From Actinidia chinensis (lineage: Eukaryota; Streptophyta; Magnoliopsida; Ericales; Actinidiaceae): a stretch of 50,000 nucleotides of DNA. The stretch is from assembly GCA_009663005.1 (NCBI GenBank), contig CM018915.1, positions 200,001-250,000 on the forward strand. Direction: 5' to 3'. A program made the position numbers and the translations under genes. Below the pieces are notes generated by a model. That model was not told the DNA's origin and made no database searches. It saw only the letters and a program-made list of their open reading frames with translations. Shown here one piece after another: positions 23,501 through 35,412 of the stretch (the first letter of the stretch is position 1; each line of letters begins with the position of its first letter).

Positions 23501-25005
23501 AACCGTGCTTACCCTTTTTAATATAGAAATCATCAAAGAAGAACAGTATAACTATCCATTCCTCAGAATATGTACACTTCAAAATAAAATAGTACTCTAT
23601 CCTCCAACCAATTCAAGTTATAGTTTTCTTTTCTAGGTAGTCAATTATAGTCCGCAACAGAACTTATGGAGGGGCTCAAAGAAAAGAGACTTACTTCCAT
23701 AATAATATGGATAACTGTTGGGGAAATAGTACATGGATGGATCCATGAAATCCTGCAGTAACGGCGTCATAGAACGTTCATACGACTGGATCTGAGCATT
23801 TGTAGCATCACCTGATTCAGCAGAAGGCTGTGCAGAAAATAACGATAACTTTATGTCAATCATCTTTTAACACCAGTTTCTTCCTAAGATATGCTGAAAA
23901 TAAAGACAATCACCAAAAAAAAAAAAAGGAGAAGAGCTGTAAATCACCTTCTTTGTAGGCTCAGGAATTTCTAGGGTCTTGGCTTGAGAATCCAACGATA
24001 ATTTTTGCAGCAGATCTGTAGCTTCTAAGGGAATAACAGTGAAGGAAAATCCACAATTTTCAGATAGCAAAACATAGAAATAACAGAACACAACAAACTT
24101 TCCCTCAATCCATGTCCAAAACTAAACTGAACAGTCTTACTTGTATATTACTTATATATAAGATCAGAAGAAACCAAACACAAGCTAAATTTGACTCCAT
24201 AATTATTTTGGTTCTCTCCAGTCCGAGTATGGACTGCAAGAGTCCAGTCCAGAGTATAAAATTGTAATACATCGACACTTTACACAAATCAAAGGCTCAG
24301 ATTTGTCACACACTTGCAAAATCAAAATAGGATCCTAGCAAAAAAAGGGGTCAATGAGTAGATAAAATTTAGACCTTAGATTTACAACAACAACAAAAAA
24401 AAGTGCCTATATAGGGACTGGAGAGTCCAATCCCTACCTGATTGGAAATAAGCCAACTTTATTAGAAATCTCTGAATCCAGATCTTGGAGCAAAATTACA
24501 ATAACCAATCGCCCATTTCAGCTAAAAAAGCAAACAAAAAATAATCTTTTTTTTCTTCTTCTCAATAGATAATCTTTTCCAAAAGCTCCACTCATACTCA
24601 GTAAGAGTAACAATCATAAGCAAACCAGATACACCAACATAAACAGAAAAGCAGCAGCAAAACCAATCTATGTAAATAACAACTCCTTCAACTTCTCAAA
24701 TCGCATGAATTTCACACATCTCATGTCCAATCAGCTATAGACTCGAACAACAATTTCAAAACGATCTCCAATATTCAAATCCAGACTCTAGACATCAAGG
24801 AAGATACACCACTCCTAGATCCATATTACTGTCCATCAAAAACATCGTGAAAACAAAGACAGCCAAATCGTCTATACAAAAAGCCTGTTGGATCTAGAAA
24901 AAGCGGATCCGCTAAGAATTGGAAAGAAAAAGGCAAAAGTCAAGTTGTACCGTTATGGTTAGAATTGGTAAGGATACGATCTGCGGGAGGAGCAACAGTG
25001 GCCAT
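20559..25005 (-). CDS. ECT2: ECT2-like YTH-domain m6A-binding protein, 9 exons, 701 aa
   Basis: This is a cytoplasmic reader of N6-methyladenosine in mRNA, affecting transcript stability and organ growth in plants. Exons, 5' to 3': 25005-24951, 24024-23948, 23827-23695, 23465-23395, 23037-22447, 22137-21544, 21454-21242, 21154-21008 and 20783-20559. They join in frame to 701 aa. The N-terminus (MATVAPPAD, then [12 protein letters not shown]) and the final NGC resemble Arabidopsis ECT2. A long disordered Tyr/Pro/Gly/Asn-rich region (about 60-420) fits the YTHDF phase-separating type. The YTH domain spans about 445-590 ([21 protein letters not shown] onward). The aromatic cage tryptophans are at W476, W533 and W538, with the spacing of the family. 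A lysine/glutamine-rich helix (about 612-627) follows. The intron between exons 8 and 9 uses a GC donor (21007-21006). The ECT2/3/4 clade is certain; the exact orthologue is inferred. Confidence 0.93.
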
Positions 25006-25932
25006 GAGCGGATCTCGAAGGGATATGGATCTAAAACCCTAAATCTGATTGGGGGTTTTGAGGGGAGAGAGAGAAATCCTAGAGAGAGGGAAGACTTTGG
25101 GTTGAGAAGGGGGGGGGGGTTTGATCCACCCAAAAGTGGCGATTCAAAATAGCAGCACCACGGTTTCACCCCACCACGGGCCCCTCTATTCTCTGTAATT
25201 CCTTTTTGGCCCCAATCGACTGCCCCTGCGTGTGATCTAATTACGTCATTGTTTGATTGTTATTGGCTGCACGATGTGCCATGAAGGCGAGAGGACCCCA
25301 CGAAGACTTCCGATCCTTTGATCTCCGAGAAACATAATTTGTCCGTGAGATCATATTCGTACGCAGCGGGTGACTTTTGTTTATAGCTGTAACCCCTCCT
25401 AGAAATAAATTGGAAGCCCTTGTCCTAAAAAAAGCCAAGATTTGATGGTTTATTGAGCTTGGGCCTCCGTATGTGTCCCTTGCCTAGGGCTAGGGTTCCA
25501 TCATTTCTTTTCTTTTCTTTTTTGGTGCTGATGACGTACCGGTCCCACCCAAAGGAGTCATGATCATAATATAAGGAAGGTAGGCATGGAAGGAGAATAA
25601 AATACTACTTATCGAAGATTATAATCGTGTTTAATTAGTTTTACTTTACTTAAAATAATGGTATTCTCTCTAGATCCAAATCCAAATCCTCTGAACGGAT
25701 TTGTTGTATTCCATGGATTTCTGTAAGGAAGAGAGGCACTTGATGTCTTCCTTTGTTTCCGGTAGGTGAAAAAATTGTATTCGGGGTTACTGCCGAAAGC
25801 CTAAGTCCTGCTGGATTGCAGAGACCTAAAACGATGTCATTTATATCTAAAAATGTATTGCCTCAAATAATGTGATTTTGGAGCCAAACTTTTTGGACAC
25901 AAAACGACATCATTTTTGACAAAAAACATCCA

Positions 25933-25946
25933 AAACGACGTCGTTT
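25933..25946. promoter_or_regulatory. Palindrome AAACGACGTCGTTT with GACGTC core
   Basis: This is a 14-bp perfect palindrome containing GACGTC, the C-box core bound by plant bZIP factors. Degenerate relatives (AAACGATGTCATT and AAACGACATCATT) are at about 25831 and 25902. It is roughly 930 bp upstream of the ECT2-like ATG. The same palindrome is frequent in plant repetitive DNA, so a regulatory role is only a possibility. Confidence 0.35.
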
Positions 25947-26678
25947 GGGTCCCTATAATCCGGCAGAGACTTGGCTTCCCACAGTAACCCGGGTCCAAAA
26001 AAACTACAATATATCGAATTGATCTCTTCATTTACGAAAAAAAATTCATTATCAAGCTAAACTAGTACAGCTCTAACTCGCTAGGAAATTAGAATTGTTA
26101 GAGAATTTCACATGGATTCGATATATAACTAACTCTTCATCCGCAAAAGCTTTAGAATTGGATACAAATGTTTCGCATGATAAAAATGGGTGTGTGAATG
26201 GACTCATAATTTTCACTTCATTTACATGGCTGTATGTATCCTTTCCTTATAAGTTTCCTTCCTTTTTGTTTTTATTTGACGATTTTTCCCACAATCTGAC
26301 ATCCAAAGCAAGGTAGTTTGTGGTGTCTTGAGTCCTTTTCCTGCCCCAAGTGGTTCCAGCCAAACACTCTCTGGATTCCACTTGCATTCCATAGCCTACT
26401 GAAATCAATAGGAAAGGCAAAGTTCCATACAGGATGCATTCATTTTCTGAGGATCCATAATAGACAATTGCAATAGCAGATTTTGAACAGACCAACCATC
26501 TCATATGTACTAACTTGACAATCAAATTTAGAAATGATGAAAACCAAAGAGGCAAATTTGAAATTTGAATAGGCAAGCAAAATATCACACTTGCATTTCG
26601 TTTCCTTTTTCATTTGCCCTAGAATTAGATAGATAGGGCAGTAATGAAGGAAAATTGCATACAAACAGAAGTAGATAC

Positions 26679-26684
26679 TTTATT
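26679..26684 (-). promoter_or_regulatory. Poly(A) signal of the subtilase gene
   Basis: AATAAA on the minus strand, 72 bases downstream of the subtilase stop codon, is a canonical near-upstream polyadenylation element in the expected position. Confidence 0.6.
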
Positions 26685-26756
26685 GTCAAAAGTAGCACAC
26701 AAACAAGACTCCAGAGGGCAAAAGCAACATCAAGAGGAAACACATATCGGTGGGCT

Positions 26757-29700
26757 CTACATGCTTGCCTTATCAACTGTGGAATCATCCCCAGAAATAG
26801 TACTCGTAGTCGTGCTGACAATCACAACCAGTGGACTCCTAACAGAGTGGAACCCATCTGACCACACGATCTCACCAAAATCATACCTCCCTTGAGATTT
26901 CTTCAGTGGCTTGAATGTCACATAGTATGAGACTTCTTCCCTAAAACATGAAAAGAACAAGACCCTTGGCCACACCACAACCTCAACACCATTAGGCTTC
27001 ACAATCCTTGCAAAATAGATGGCTGCTTTCTTCCACCCAACATTGCGAACAGTCCTCTTGATGGTCACCGTGGACTGGAGATTTGAGACCGTTATGGAGG
27101 GGTAATTCAGGTTTGCGTTGGATAGGTATGACCCTTTGGGGCAGCTCAAAATGGTACTTGGGGAGAGACTAACAATGCTGTTTATTTGGTCTGTGGTGTA
27201 GCCGATGTTGCAGAGGAAGAGAATGTAATCGCTGGCTTTCATGTCGTAGACTAGCCCTGGATCCATCGCTCTCAATGGATCGATGTGGCCAGCGCCAATG
27301 TCAAGCGGATCAGTGGTTTTTGCTATGCCCCCGAATAAGATACTGTCCAGAGTAGTGTCGCTGGTGTAAGCTTTAACAACAAAGAGAAAGAGCAGGTCAG
27401 CAGGAGTTGCTGAATGTAAATGTCAGTACATTTTAAGAACATCAGTTGATATCATAATAAGGGTACTCTTACTTGAGGTGAAAATATTATAAACATTTGC
27501 TAAAGCCCTTGCAAAATAGTGATATAAACAGGAGTTTCGAGTGGCATGATTTTTGTATTTTCATCTATTGTTGAAACTAGTGAACTGTTCCAGAAATTGT
27601 ACCGGGAAACTTTTCTAAAATCATTCCTTTTAGGGGCACTTTTAAGTTGTTTTTCGAACGGATAGTGATTGTCGCATTCCCCTTTACTTCAGTTGCACTC
27701 AATTTTTTATGAAGTAAAATTACCCAAATGTACTTATATGTGTTTAAAACCGTAGAGCAAAAGTAATTTTGAAACTATAAATACAACGGTATTTGGGTAG
27801 TTTTATCTAATATAGAAAAAAGGAGTGCAATTGGTGTTGGAAAAAAATATGAATGACATATTGTCCATTAAAATGAGGTTAATGGCTACAGTTACAAAAG
27901 AATAATGACTACGGTTACACAACCTTTACCACCACATTATGATAATAATGGCCGCAAATTAATGGTTGCCGTTACATAGCCAATGAATGACAAGGCTCCC
28001 ACTCATATATAAAGTTATTTTGTCCTTTGTTTCAAAAACACAACAAGAAACAATAGCTGAAAGCACACACTAATCTGAGAAAGCTTTTCTTTTTAGCTTT
28101 TTGTCTTTTCCATAGAGAGAAATCAGAAACACTATGAGTTCGGTGCTAACACTATCCGGAGTTTGTTGTTTTATCTTCAACGTACTGGTGAGGGACGAAT
28201 TGGCCTTAAAGAGATCGTGTGAAATACAAGACTCAACTCGGTTTGCAAATTTTGTTCATCTTATTTAACAGTTTTGTATTTCTTTGCAATTATGTTATTG
28301 TAATATGTTCTCATTCTGTTGAATAAAATATTTATGTTATTTTTTTCAAATTTTGTATTATTTTTCGAACAACAAGATTTAACAATTGGAAAAAAGGAGA
28401 GGGTGAAAATCATCACCCTTTTTTGGTTTCACAAAAAAGTGAAACTAATGGAAATTTTCAGTCTGTTCAATATATTTGTACTGAAAAGGTGGATAACAAA
28501 ACAAAAGCAAGAAAAAGAAAGTGATACCAAACAGAGAAATTGCCAAGATTAGTTGGACAGGAATGGAAACAAATCTTCCTTATATTTCATCTGGTTCCTC
28601 CAAATAAGGCTAGGTTTTTGTGTATCACTCTGGACATCAAAAGTAAAGGCGTATTGTCCTTTTGAATTGTAATTGAAGCATGGATACTTTTCCTTGCCTC
28701 GACAATTCGAGTTGGTTTTCAGTTGTAATCGAATGAAATGTTACACTTTTGGGAGGACAAGTGATGTCAATCTTTTCTTTCATGGTGAGAAATGTTGTGA
28801 GGTCCTACACCTCCTCCTCACATGATGAATGACTGCCTAGTGCCTATAAATATGTGTGATCAGACTATTTAAATGAGGACCAACAGCCTTTTGGTTCTAG
28901 ATCTCATGCATGGTCCGTGTCCTAATATCAAAAGCATCTAACAAATGGTGCAGAAGGGCTATGATAATTGTGATATTTTTTTTCCTTGTTTTACCTGTAG
29001 TCATGAGAGCGGATCTGATAGCTGCAGGAGACCAATGAGGGTGTGCTGATTTGAGGAGGGCTACTACCCCTGATACATGAGGGCATGACATTGAAGTCCC
29101 TGACAGAAAATTCCAGTTCACGGACCGCCTATCAATTGGCAACGAAGTGGGTGGGACTTTGGGAGGCCATGCTGCTAATATATTGATCCCTGGAGCAGTT
29201 ATGTCTGGCTGTTTTGTGAAAGATATCAATCTAAGTGATTTAGGAGAGAGTACGGATAAGTATAAAACAACAAGATATGGACAAACTTCTCATGATCATT
29301 GAGGTTTCAGGGGATGCTGAGACTGAGTCAAATTTATCATCAAATGTTGTTTCTACTTTTGATCAAAAAGGAACTCCGTGCTACTCAAAAGTTGAGCAAA
29401 GGAAGAAACTTCTCGTGATTATGAAGGTTTCAGGGGATGATGAGACGATGCCAAATTTATCATCAAATGTTGTTTCTACTTTTGATCAAAAAGGAACTCC
29501 GTGCTGCTCAAAAGTTGAGCAAAGGAAGAAATCACACTGGCACCACACAACAAAAAAAGGTGAAAAAAGGAACAGTCAAATCAAATGGTTCCTTGGATTT
29601 TTTTGCTAATACAAATTTGATATGATGCCCCCCCTCCTTTCTTTACTTTTCTTTTTTGACTACAAACAAAATGCCTTTAAATGCCCCATACTTATTAGTA

Positions 29701-30724
29701 TCTTCATCATGCAGCAACAACTATATCTTTTAAGCTAAAAGGCCCACCACAAAATAAAATCAGAAATATATAAAATAAAAAGAAATGAGACACCTCAAGA
29801 ATAAAAATAGAACCATTTGAACTGCACAACACGCATTCAATTAGGAAGAGGAGGTCTATATACCTTGAGAATATCAGGAGAAAGTGAGCTAGGCCCCCTG
29901 GAAGAAAACAAAGCAACTGTAGGTGCTGGTGACTGTTTGATGACCGTCTTACCTGCTGATATCTGCACTACTGGTTGCCTTCATTTTGCATTACATTTTG
30001 TTAGAAGCCTTTGTAATATAATCACAGTTGATAACAACAACAACAACACAGCATCATTTCTACTTCTTTTAGGACAAGAACCGATAGTACACTGGGGTTA
30101 ATGAGTTTAGTAGTTAGGTGAAGATGTAATTGGTCCCTAGGTATGTGAATGCTTGGCTTACCACCTCAACTGCGTGGCATAGTGTTCAAATTTCAAGATC
30201 CATTAAGGAGAAAAACAAAAAGAAAGGAATTTGAAAATATCAAACTAGTCTTGTGAGATCTACGTGTTTATTAAGCTTTATGAACAGAAAATACTTTGGA
30301 AAAGTGACTAGAAGGCGGAGGTTACATCAGTCTCTCCATGCTTATATGAAATCACAGTTGTTACATGCAGCTAGCTGTAATTAATCTGTAAATATCCAAT
30401 GATATGTAACGCTAGGTTATGTTCACTTACTTGGGAGACAGAACAAGATAGTGAAAGAGCTTAGTCCCTTGGATAATGTCTACTCGAATGGTGGGGATGA
30501 TATCCACATCAGGAACCTGCCTGTTGAGAGGCTCGACAAATATCAAGGCTGAGGCATTAGCCCTCCATGCAGCTTCTTCTGCTACACCAATCGACACTGG
30601 TCCTATTGTGGAGAAACATAATAGTGCCTTCCCTAAAGCTGCTTTCCTTTTCCAATTCTGGGTCTTGCAAACCCTATTAAGATGTGATTGGATTGACAAT
30701 CCTAACAACTGAAAGCCATGCACA

Positions 30725-30776
<52 letters not shown>

Positions 30777-32967
30777 TGTTACCCATTAGTAAAATAATCA
30801 CTTGCATCCACCAATTTTGCCTTTATTGGTTTGACAGTGAAGCTTTCTCCCTGGACAAACAGCAGTCATATAAGCATTCCTATTGCATGATGTTGCCCAC
30901 CATAGCTCGAAGAACAAGATCATAATCTGATTACTCATGTTTATAGATATACAGATATTGTGCAACAATTCAAGAATCATTGAGGGTGGGGGTGGGGTGG
31001 AGTGGTACGGGATAAGGAATAGGTGGTGGAAACAAATGGTTTGAACAGTTTTAATGGCGGAACTAATCTATTTACCATGAAGGAGAGTTTACTATCCAGT
31101 AATATCTTGGTTGGAAATGTTCGATCAATAGACGAAGCAGCCACGCAAAGGCTCCACGGTGCAACATTCTGGACTAGAGATAGATCTGGTCCATCATTCC
31201 CTGCCGAAAACACCACACTAACACCCATCTGCATGGCATGAAATGAACCAATATCAGCACTTGATGCAAAGAATGGTGGCAGTGGCGGCGATACACCAAA
31301 AGAGCCCGATATCACTTGGACCCCATCATGCAGTGCATCATCAAATGCCGCCATTATATCGGCTTCGCTACACCTCCCAACAAGATTTTTACTCCAACAA
31401 ATTTTGTACACTGCTAGTCGTGCCCTGGGGGCTCCTCCCCTAGCAGTGCCTTGTGCAAAACCGAAAAAGTTTGCATTTTTAACAATAGATCCAACTGCTG
31501 TTGACGCTGTGTGAGTCCCATGCCCATCAAAATCTCGAGCTGATCGGTATTCTGAGTTGCTGCTTGCGTTTAGAGGCCCATATTCTTCCTCAAACCCTTT
31601 GAGGTAGTAGCGAGCACCTATTAGCTTCCGGTTGCAAGCTTTTGCTGGCTCAAACTTCTCTCCTGGAACACATTTTCCCTTCCAAGATTTTGGAACTGGC
31701 CCCATGCCAGGCTCTTCCTTGAAGCTATCAGATTCAGGCCAAATACCTAGCCAATCATTATTAGATGCATTAGAATATTCAAAATATAGATACTACCGTA
31801 ACATTAATTTAAAAGGGATCACTAATAAGAAGTTAGGTTTCTTTCATTAAATTTCTGACCACCGACTAATCTAAAAGCTTGAGTTGTTAGAGAGTGATAA
31901 CTTTATTATAGAGAAGGGAAAAAAATTGTAATGCCAATCCATAACCAGTTGCTTATTATAAATTGACACTGGTGTATCAAAAGGGCCACTAAGTTTAGAA
32001 GCTGCATGTCTTCATTATTATATCATCAACATGAAGGGATTACTAATTATTGAATAAGCACATATAGTCAAACAAAAATCTTCTATACAATTCGATGCAA
32101 TGAGAGTGATAGAAGAATACACCAACAGAGAAATTCTATGATGCTCAACCAATTAATTAGGTTACAGTTTCAATAAAGAATTAGAATATACATATATAGG
32201 TGAAGCTTGAGGAAGACCTGTATCAAAGATTCCAACTATTACATCATCACCATAAGCTAGTTGACATGGAGTTGCTTCACTGCTTGGTAAGGTAAGGCCC
32301 AAGAAGTCCCAGCTTCTTGTCGTGTGCAACTCAAGCATTCTGCTTCTAAACACCGATACCACTCCATTCATCTCTGCAATTTATTTACAATTCCATCATT
32401 AATTTCTTCATTAAACAAAAAATTCCTTCAAGCTCTTAAGAAATTTTTTTGACATCCACAAAAGCATTTCCAGAAAGCAAGAGAAGGGGCTATCTTATAA
32501 TTACTAGCCAAGGCAGTTGCTTGGGTTGAATTGAGCATTGCTGAAAAACCAGATAAACTATGTTTGTAGCTGTACAGCATTGATTTCTCTGCCACTTCTT
32601 TCCTATCAAAAACAAAGAGGGAAAAAACAGCAAGAGAAAGATTATTATTAAGATTTAGGAATAAGAGGGATAAAGTAAACGCTTAGAGCTAGTAAGTACC
32701 TTGCAAAGACATTAGAGAGGAGCTGAAGATGATGATTTGTAGTAAGGAGAGGATCATGGATTCTGTTCTGTCCCAAGTAGACTATATAAACCTGCTTAAA
32801 AGAAGAACATCAATGATAATTGAAGATGAGATCATTAGAGAAGGAATTCAAAAAGGAGCACTTTTTTAGATTTCAAAGACACATACTTGAGAGATGGATA
32901 TTGAGTGAATGAAATAAAGTGAAAGTGAGAGGGATAGGCACCAAAAACACTGAAAAAAAGTGGCCAT
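26757..32967 (-). CDS. Subtilisin-like serine protease (SBT3.18-type), 10 exons, 783 aa
   Basis: This is a secreted plant subtilase, made as a prepro-enzyme and acting in the apoplast. Exons, 5' to 3': 32967-32887, 32791-32700, 32602-32505, 32373-32218, 31746-31076, 30850-30783, 30673-30431, 29978-29864, 29208-28995 and 27370-26757. They join in frame to 783 aa. Residues 1-27 are a signal peptide. An I9 inhibitor prodomain begins VYIVYLGQ and ends before [10 protein letters not shown] (108-117), the usual start of the mature enzyme. The catalytic triad is D141 (IFDTGIWPES), H218 (DGHGTHTAS) and S547 ([10 protein letters not shown]), with oxyanion N326 (SAGNDGP). A PA domain lies in the insert at about 367-480, and a C-terminal Fn3-like domain follows. 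Overall layout and several motifs resemble Arabidopsis SBT3.18 (UNE17). Exon 4 has a weak GTCTTC donor and exon 8 an unusual AAG acceptor. No inactivating change was found. Confidence 0.93.
27835..28384 (+). mobile_element. Solo LTR (550 bp) with 5-bp target duplication
   Basis: The element lies in the last intron of the subtilase gene, in the opposite orientation to it. Perfect 5-bp direct repeats ATTGG flank it at 27830-27834 and 28385-28389. The ends are TGTTGG...TTAACA, giving the TG...CA rule with a 4-bp TGTT/AACA inverted repeat, as in Copia-type LTRs. Internal LTR signals are visible: a TATATAAA-type box near 28006-28013 and AATAAA at 28322-28327. No retrotransposon genes or second LTR are present, so it is best explained by recombination between the two LTRs of a former full-length element. 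Confidence 0.9.
29283..29528 (+). repeat. Two tandem copies of a 123-bp unit in a subtilase intron
   Basis: Copies at 29283-29405 and 29406-29528 are close to 90 percent identical by eye. The period is a multiple of three, and an open frame (29277-29609, antisense to the subtilase) runs through both copies, repeating a 41-residue phrase containing [18 protein letters not shown] do not recognise the peptide. The frame starts at an arbitrary ATG in an intron, with no sign of a promoter, so it is recorded as a repeat and not as a gene. Confidence 0.85.
30721..30776. repeat. Compound (CA)n-(GA)n microsatellite inside a 109-nt intron
   Basis: A CA run (30726-30758) continues directly into a GA run (30758-30776). 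It fills about half of subtilase intron 6 (30674-30782). In transcript sense it reads CU repeats and then GU repeats, starting six bases after the GU of the donor. Confidence 0.93.
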
Positions 32968-34824
32968 TATCTCCCATGCATGGGAAAACTCACATGGAGG
33001 ACTGGGATTAAATAGCGAAACAATGGTTGGTCTATGATAAAGAGGATGGCCGTGGAAACAATGCTTATGGAGTGCGTGAATTTGAAGGCTTTCAAAGCTG
33101 CAAGAACAATGACATCCATCCATTAGAACCATCATGATGATATTTTCCCTTCCAAGCTAGTTGATAAAGAGGGACCGGGCTGATTTGCACCCTCCCCCTT
33201 TCCTTTTTCGCTTATTTACTTTAACTTGTAGTAGTACAAGGGTATATTAGGTGACTTACAGCCAAAGACTACCTCCATAGTCCATAGAGCTCCATCATAG
33301 TTACTATCACTACTGCACAAAGAATGCATGTGCCATTCATCATTCTCATGAGAAAACTTTGTTTAGTTAGTTAAACTGACTAAGATAACTGGATTACCTT
33401 ATTAGTTTCCTACAAGTAGATACAAATGAAGTACATTAAGTCAACACAATGGCTTTCCTAAATACTAATACATCATATATAAGACAAGGGGTAAAAAAAA
33501 ATTGTATGGAGGTAATATCCTTCATTTAGGTCATTCTGCTTTTTTAACGTACTTTCTGCATTAAACTTTAAACACTTCAATTAACCTGAACAATAGCAGT
33601 TGCATGAAACTATAAAGATAAGTATACGGTATACCTATATCTGATACTCTGATCTTATACTGATTAACATTCTGCAAAACTAAGTTTAACTCTGATAGCC
33701 ATGAACTTTATATAAAGTAAGGTTAAAACAAGGTACACGATAAGTATTCTCACTGATATAACATTCCTTATGTACCACTCTGATGTCTTAAGCAACTTTC
33801 TGTATTAGACACAATCATCTACTTCAACTAGTATAAGTAAAAGGCAGATGAGAATCATTTAAAGGTATATATAGGTTGTATTAGGAACAATTATCCTTCA
33901 TTAGCCAACATAAACACATCTAGTGAGCAACACATACCTAGAAAAGGCCTTTCTGACCTTTTTGGCAAACTTTATTAAGTATAAACTATGTTTTAAACTG
34001 GCAGATAGTATATAGAGCAATTGGAATCTCTTATGGGTACAGACTGCATTAGTTAGAACCATACTACATTAGGCAACACAAGGACATCTACAAACTTTCT
34101 TCATGTGTAGAATAGTAATGCATTACGCTATATACCGCTGCTTAATTCTCTGATTTCCTTTTTTAGTTGATTGCATTTATCTTATTACCTGTCAATTAAC
34201 CTGCTCTATATTGTGCACCTACTTAAAAGAATTAATCTCTATAAGATTAACGAATCAACCTATGTATGCAGTGATCAACATAGGTAACTAGTATGTCAGA
34301 TTTTGCTATTGTACAAAGAGAAACTACACTTAAAAAGGTTTATACGCAACCAACTGAATCATTGCTTAATTTGATTTAGTTTGTTCCACACGTTGCGTGG
34401 ATTAACCTCAATTCTGTTACGTAAATTGCAATCTTATAACCAAGGACGTAAGACTTACGAAAAACATCTCACCTTCCAAGATGAATCTATCATTAGACTT
34501 ATGAACACTAAGAACATGTTGTGCCAATAGGCATCTGGTTTTAATCACAGAAACCTATGATTGCATCTTCAAGTGTCATGATTTTGATTGAACAGTTTGC
34601 TTTGATAAGCAGGGATTTCAAGTGCAACAATAAGTTTTTTCTTTGTGATGGACCATTTTAAAGTTATTTTATTCTATATATAATGAATTTTAGTGTATTT
34701 CCTTTGATAATATCTACGTAAAGCAACTTAAATCATTTGCAAAAATGAAAATTGCATTTAAAGGCTTATATTAGTTTCAAGATTTCACATATAAAACGAA
34801 TATGGCATTAAATAGAGCTGCTTA
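32968..34824. other. Subtilase upstream region and gene-less AT-rich spacer
   Basis: The first 200 bases are presumably the subtilase leader and core promoter. A TATTTAA-like motif at 33008-33014 on the minus strand is only about 40 bases from the ATG, so it may not be the true TATA box. Beyond that, no gene, RNA gene or clear mobile element was recognised. Confidence 0.5.
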
Positions 34825-35412
34825 ACAAGTTTTAACTATTATGAGAATATAGCATATCGTGCATTCTCCTTGGGTTAAGTACAAAAGAAAAATAACAATG
34901 TTTCAACGTTGCAGACTAAGGAACGGGAAGCTCCCATCTTGCCTGCTTATGCAAATTTTCTTTTGGAATTTGACCAGTATGAGAGTAGCTGGAAGTAAAA
35001 GTTGCTTGCAGGTAATTGATGATGTAATTTTTAGTTAAATTTGTATGATCCATTCTCTGAGAAAAGTTAAGGAAAGGTCATTTTAGAGGTTGAATGGCAA
35101 GAGTTGCATATTGTAAAAGAATGAGATATTAAACAGAACCAACAAACAGGTTTAAACTGATATGAGAAGAAAGCATATCATGCATCCTCCTTGTTTTAAG
35201 TATAAACATAAATAACAAACTCTCAGAATAACATAGACTAGGGAAAAGGTTGTGGAAGCCGCTAGCTTGCCTGCTTGTGAAAATTTTGTTTTGCAATTTT
35301 GTTAAGTAATATGGGAGTAGCTCATGGTGAAAGTGGCTTGTTGGCAACTGATAATGTCAACTGAAGTTAGAGTTTTGTATGGTCCAACCACTGGGAAAAG
35401 TTAAGAAAGGTT
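34825..35412. repeat. Diverged tandem duplication in spacer
   Basis: Copy 1 (about 34825-35080) and copy 2 (about 35143-35412) share many phrases in the same order at an offset near 321 bp. Examples are AGCATATCGTGCAT versus AGCATATCATGCAT, CTTGCCTGCTTATGCAAATTTT versus CTTGCCTGCTTGTGAAAATTTT, and GAGAAAAGTTAAG versus GGGAAAAGTTAAG. No coding function is seen. Confidence 0.7.

Larger units (their letters stand above)
25006..26756. other. Spacer between ECT2-like promoter and subtilase 3' end
   Basis: No gene is supported. The left part is the 5'UTR and promoter of the minus-strand ECT2-like gene, including GA-rich stretches and a run of ten G (25110-25119). The right part holds the subtilase 3'UTR. 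In the middle, at 25830-25950, are three related ACGA-TCGT phrases, one of them a perfect 14-bp palindrome. Confidence 0.6.
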
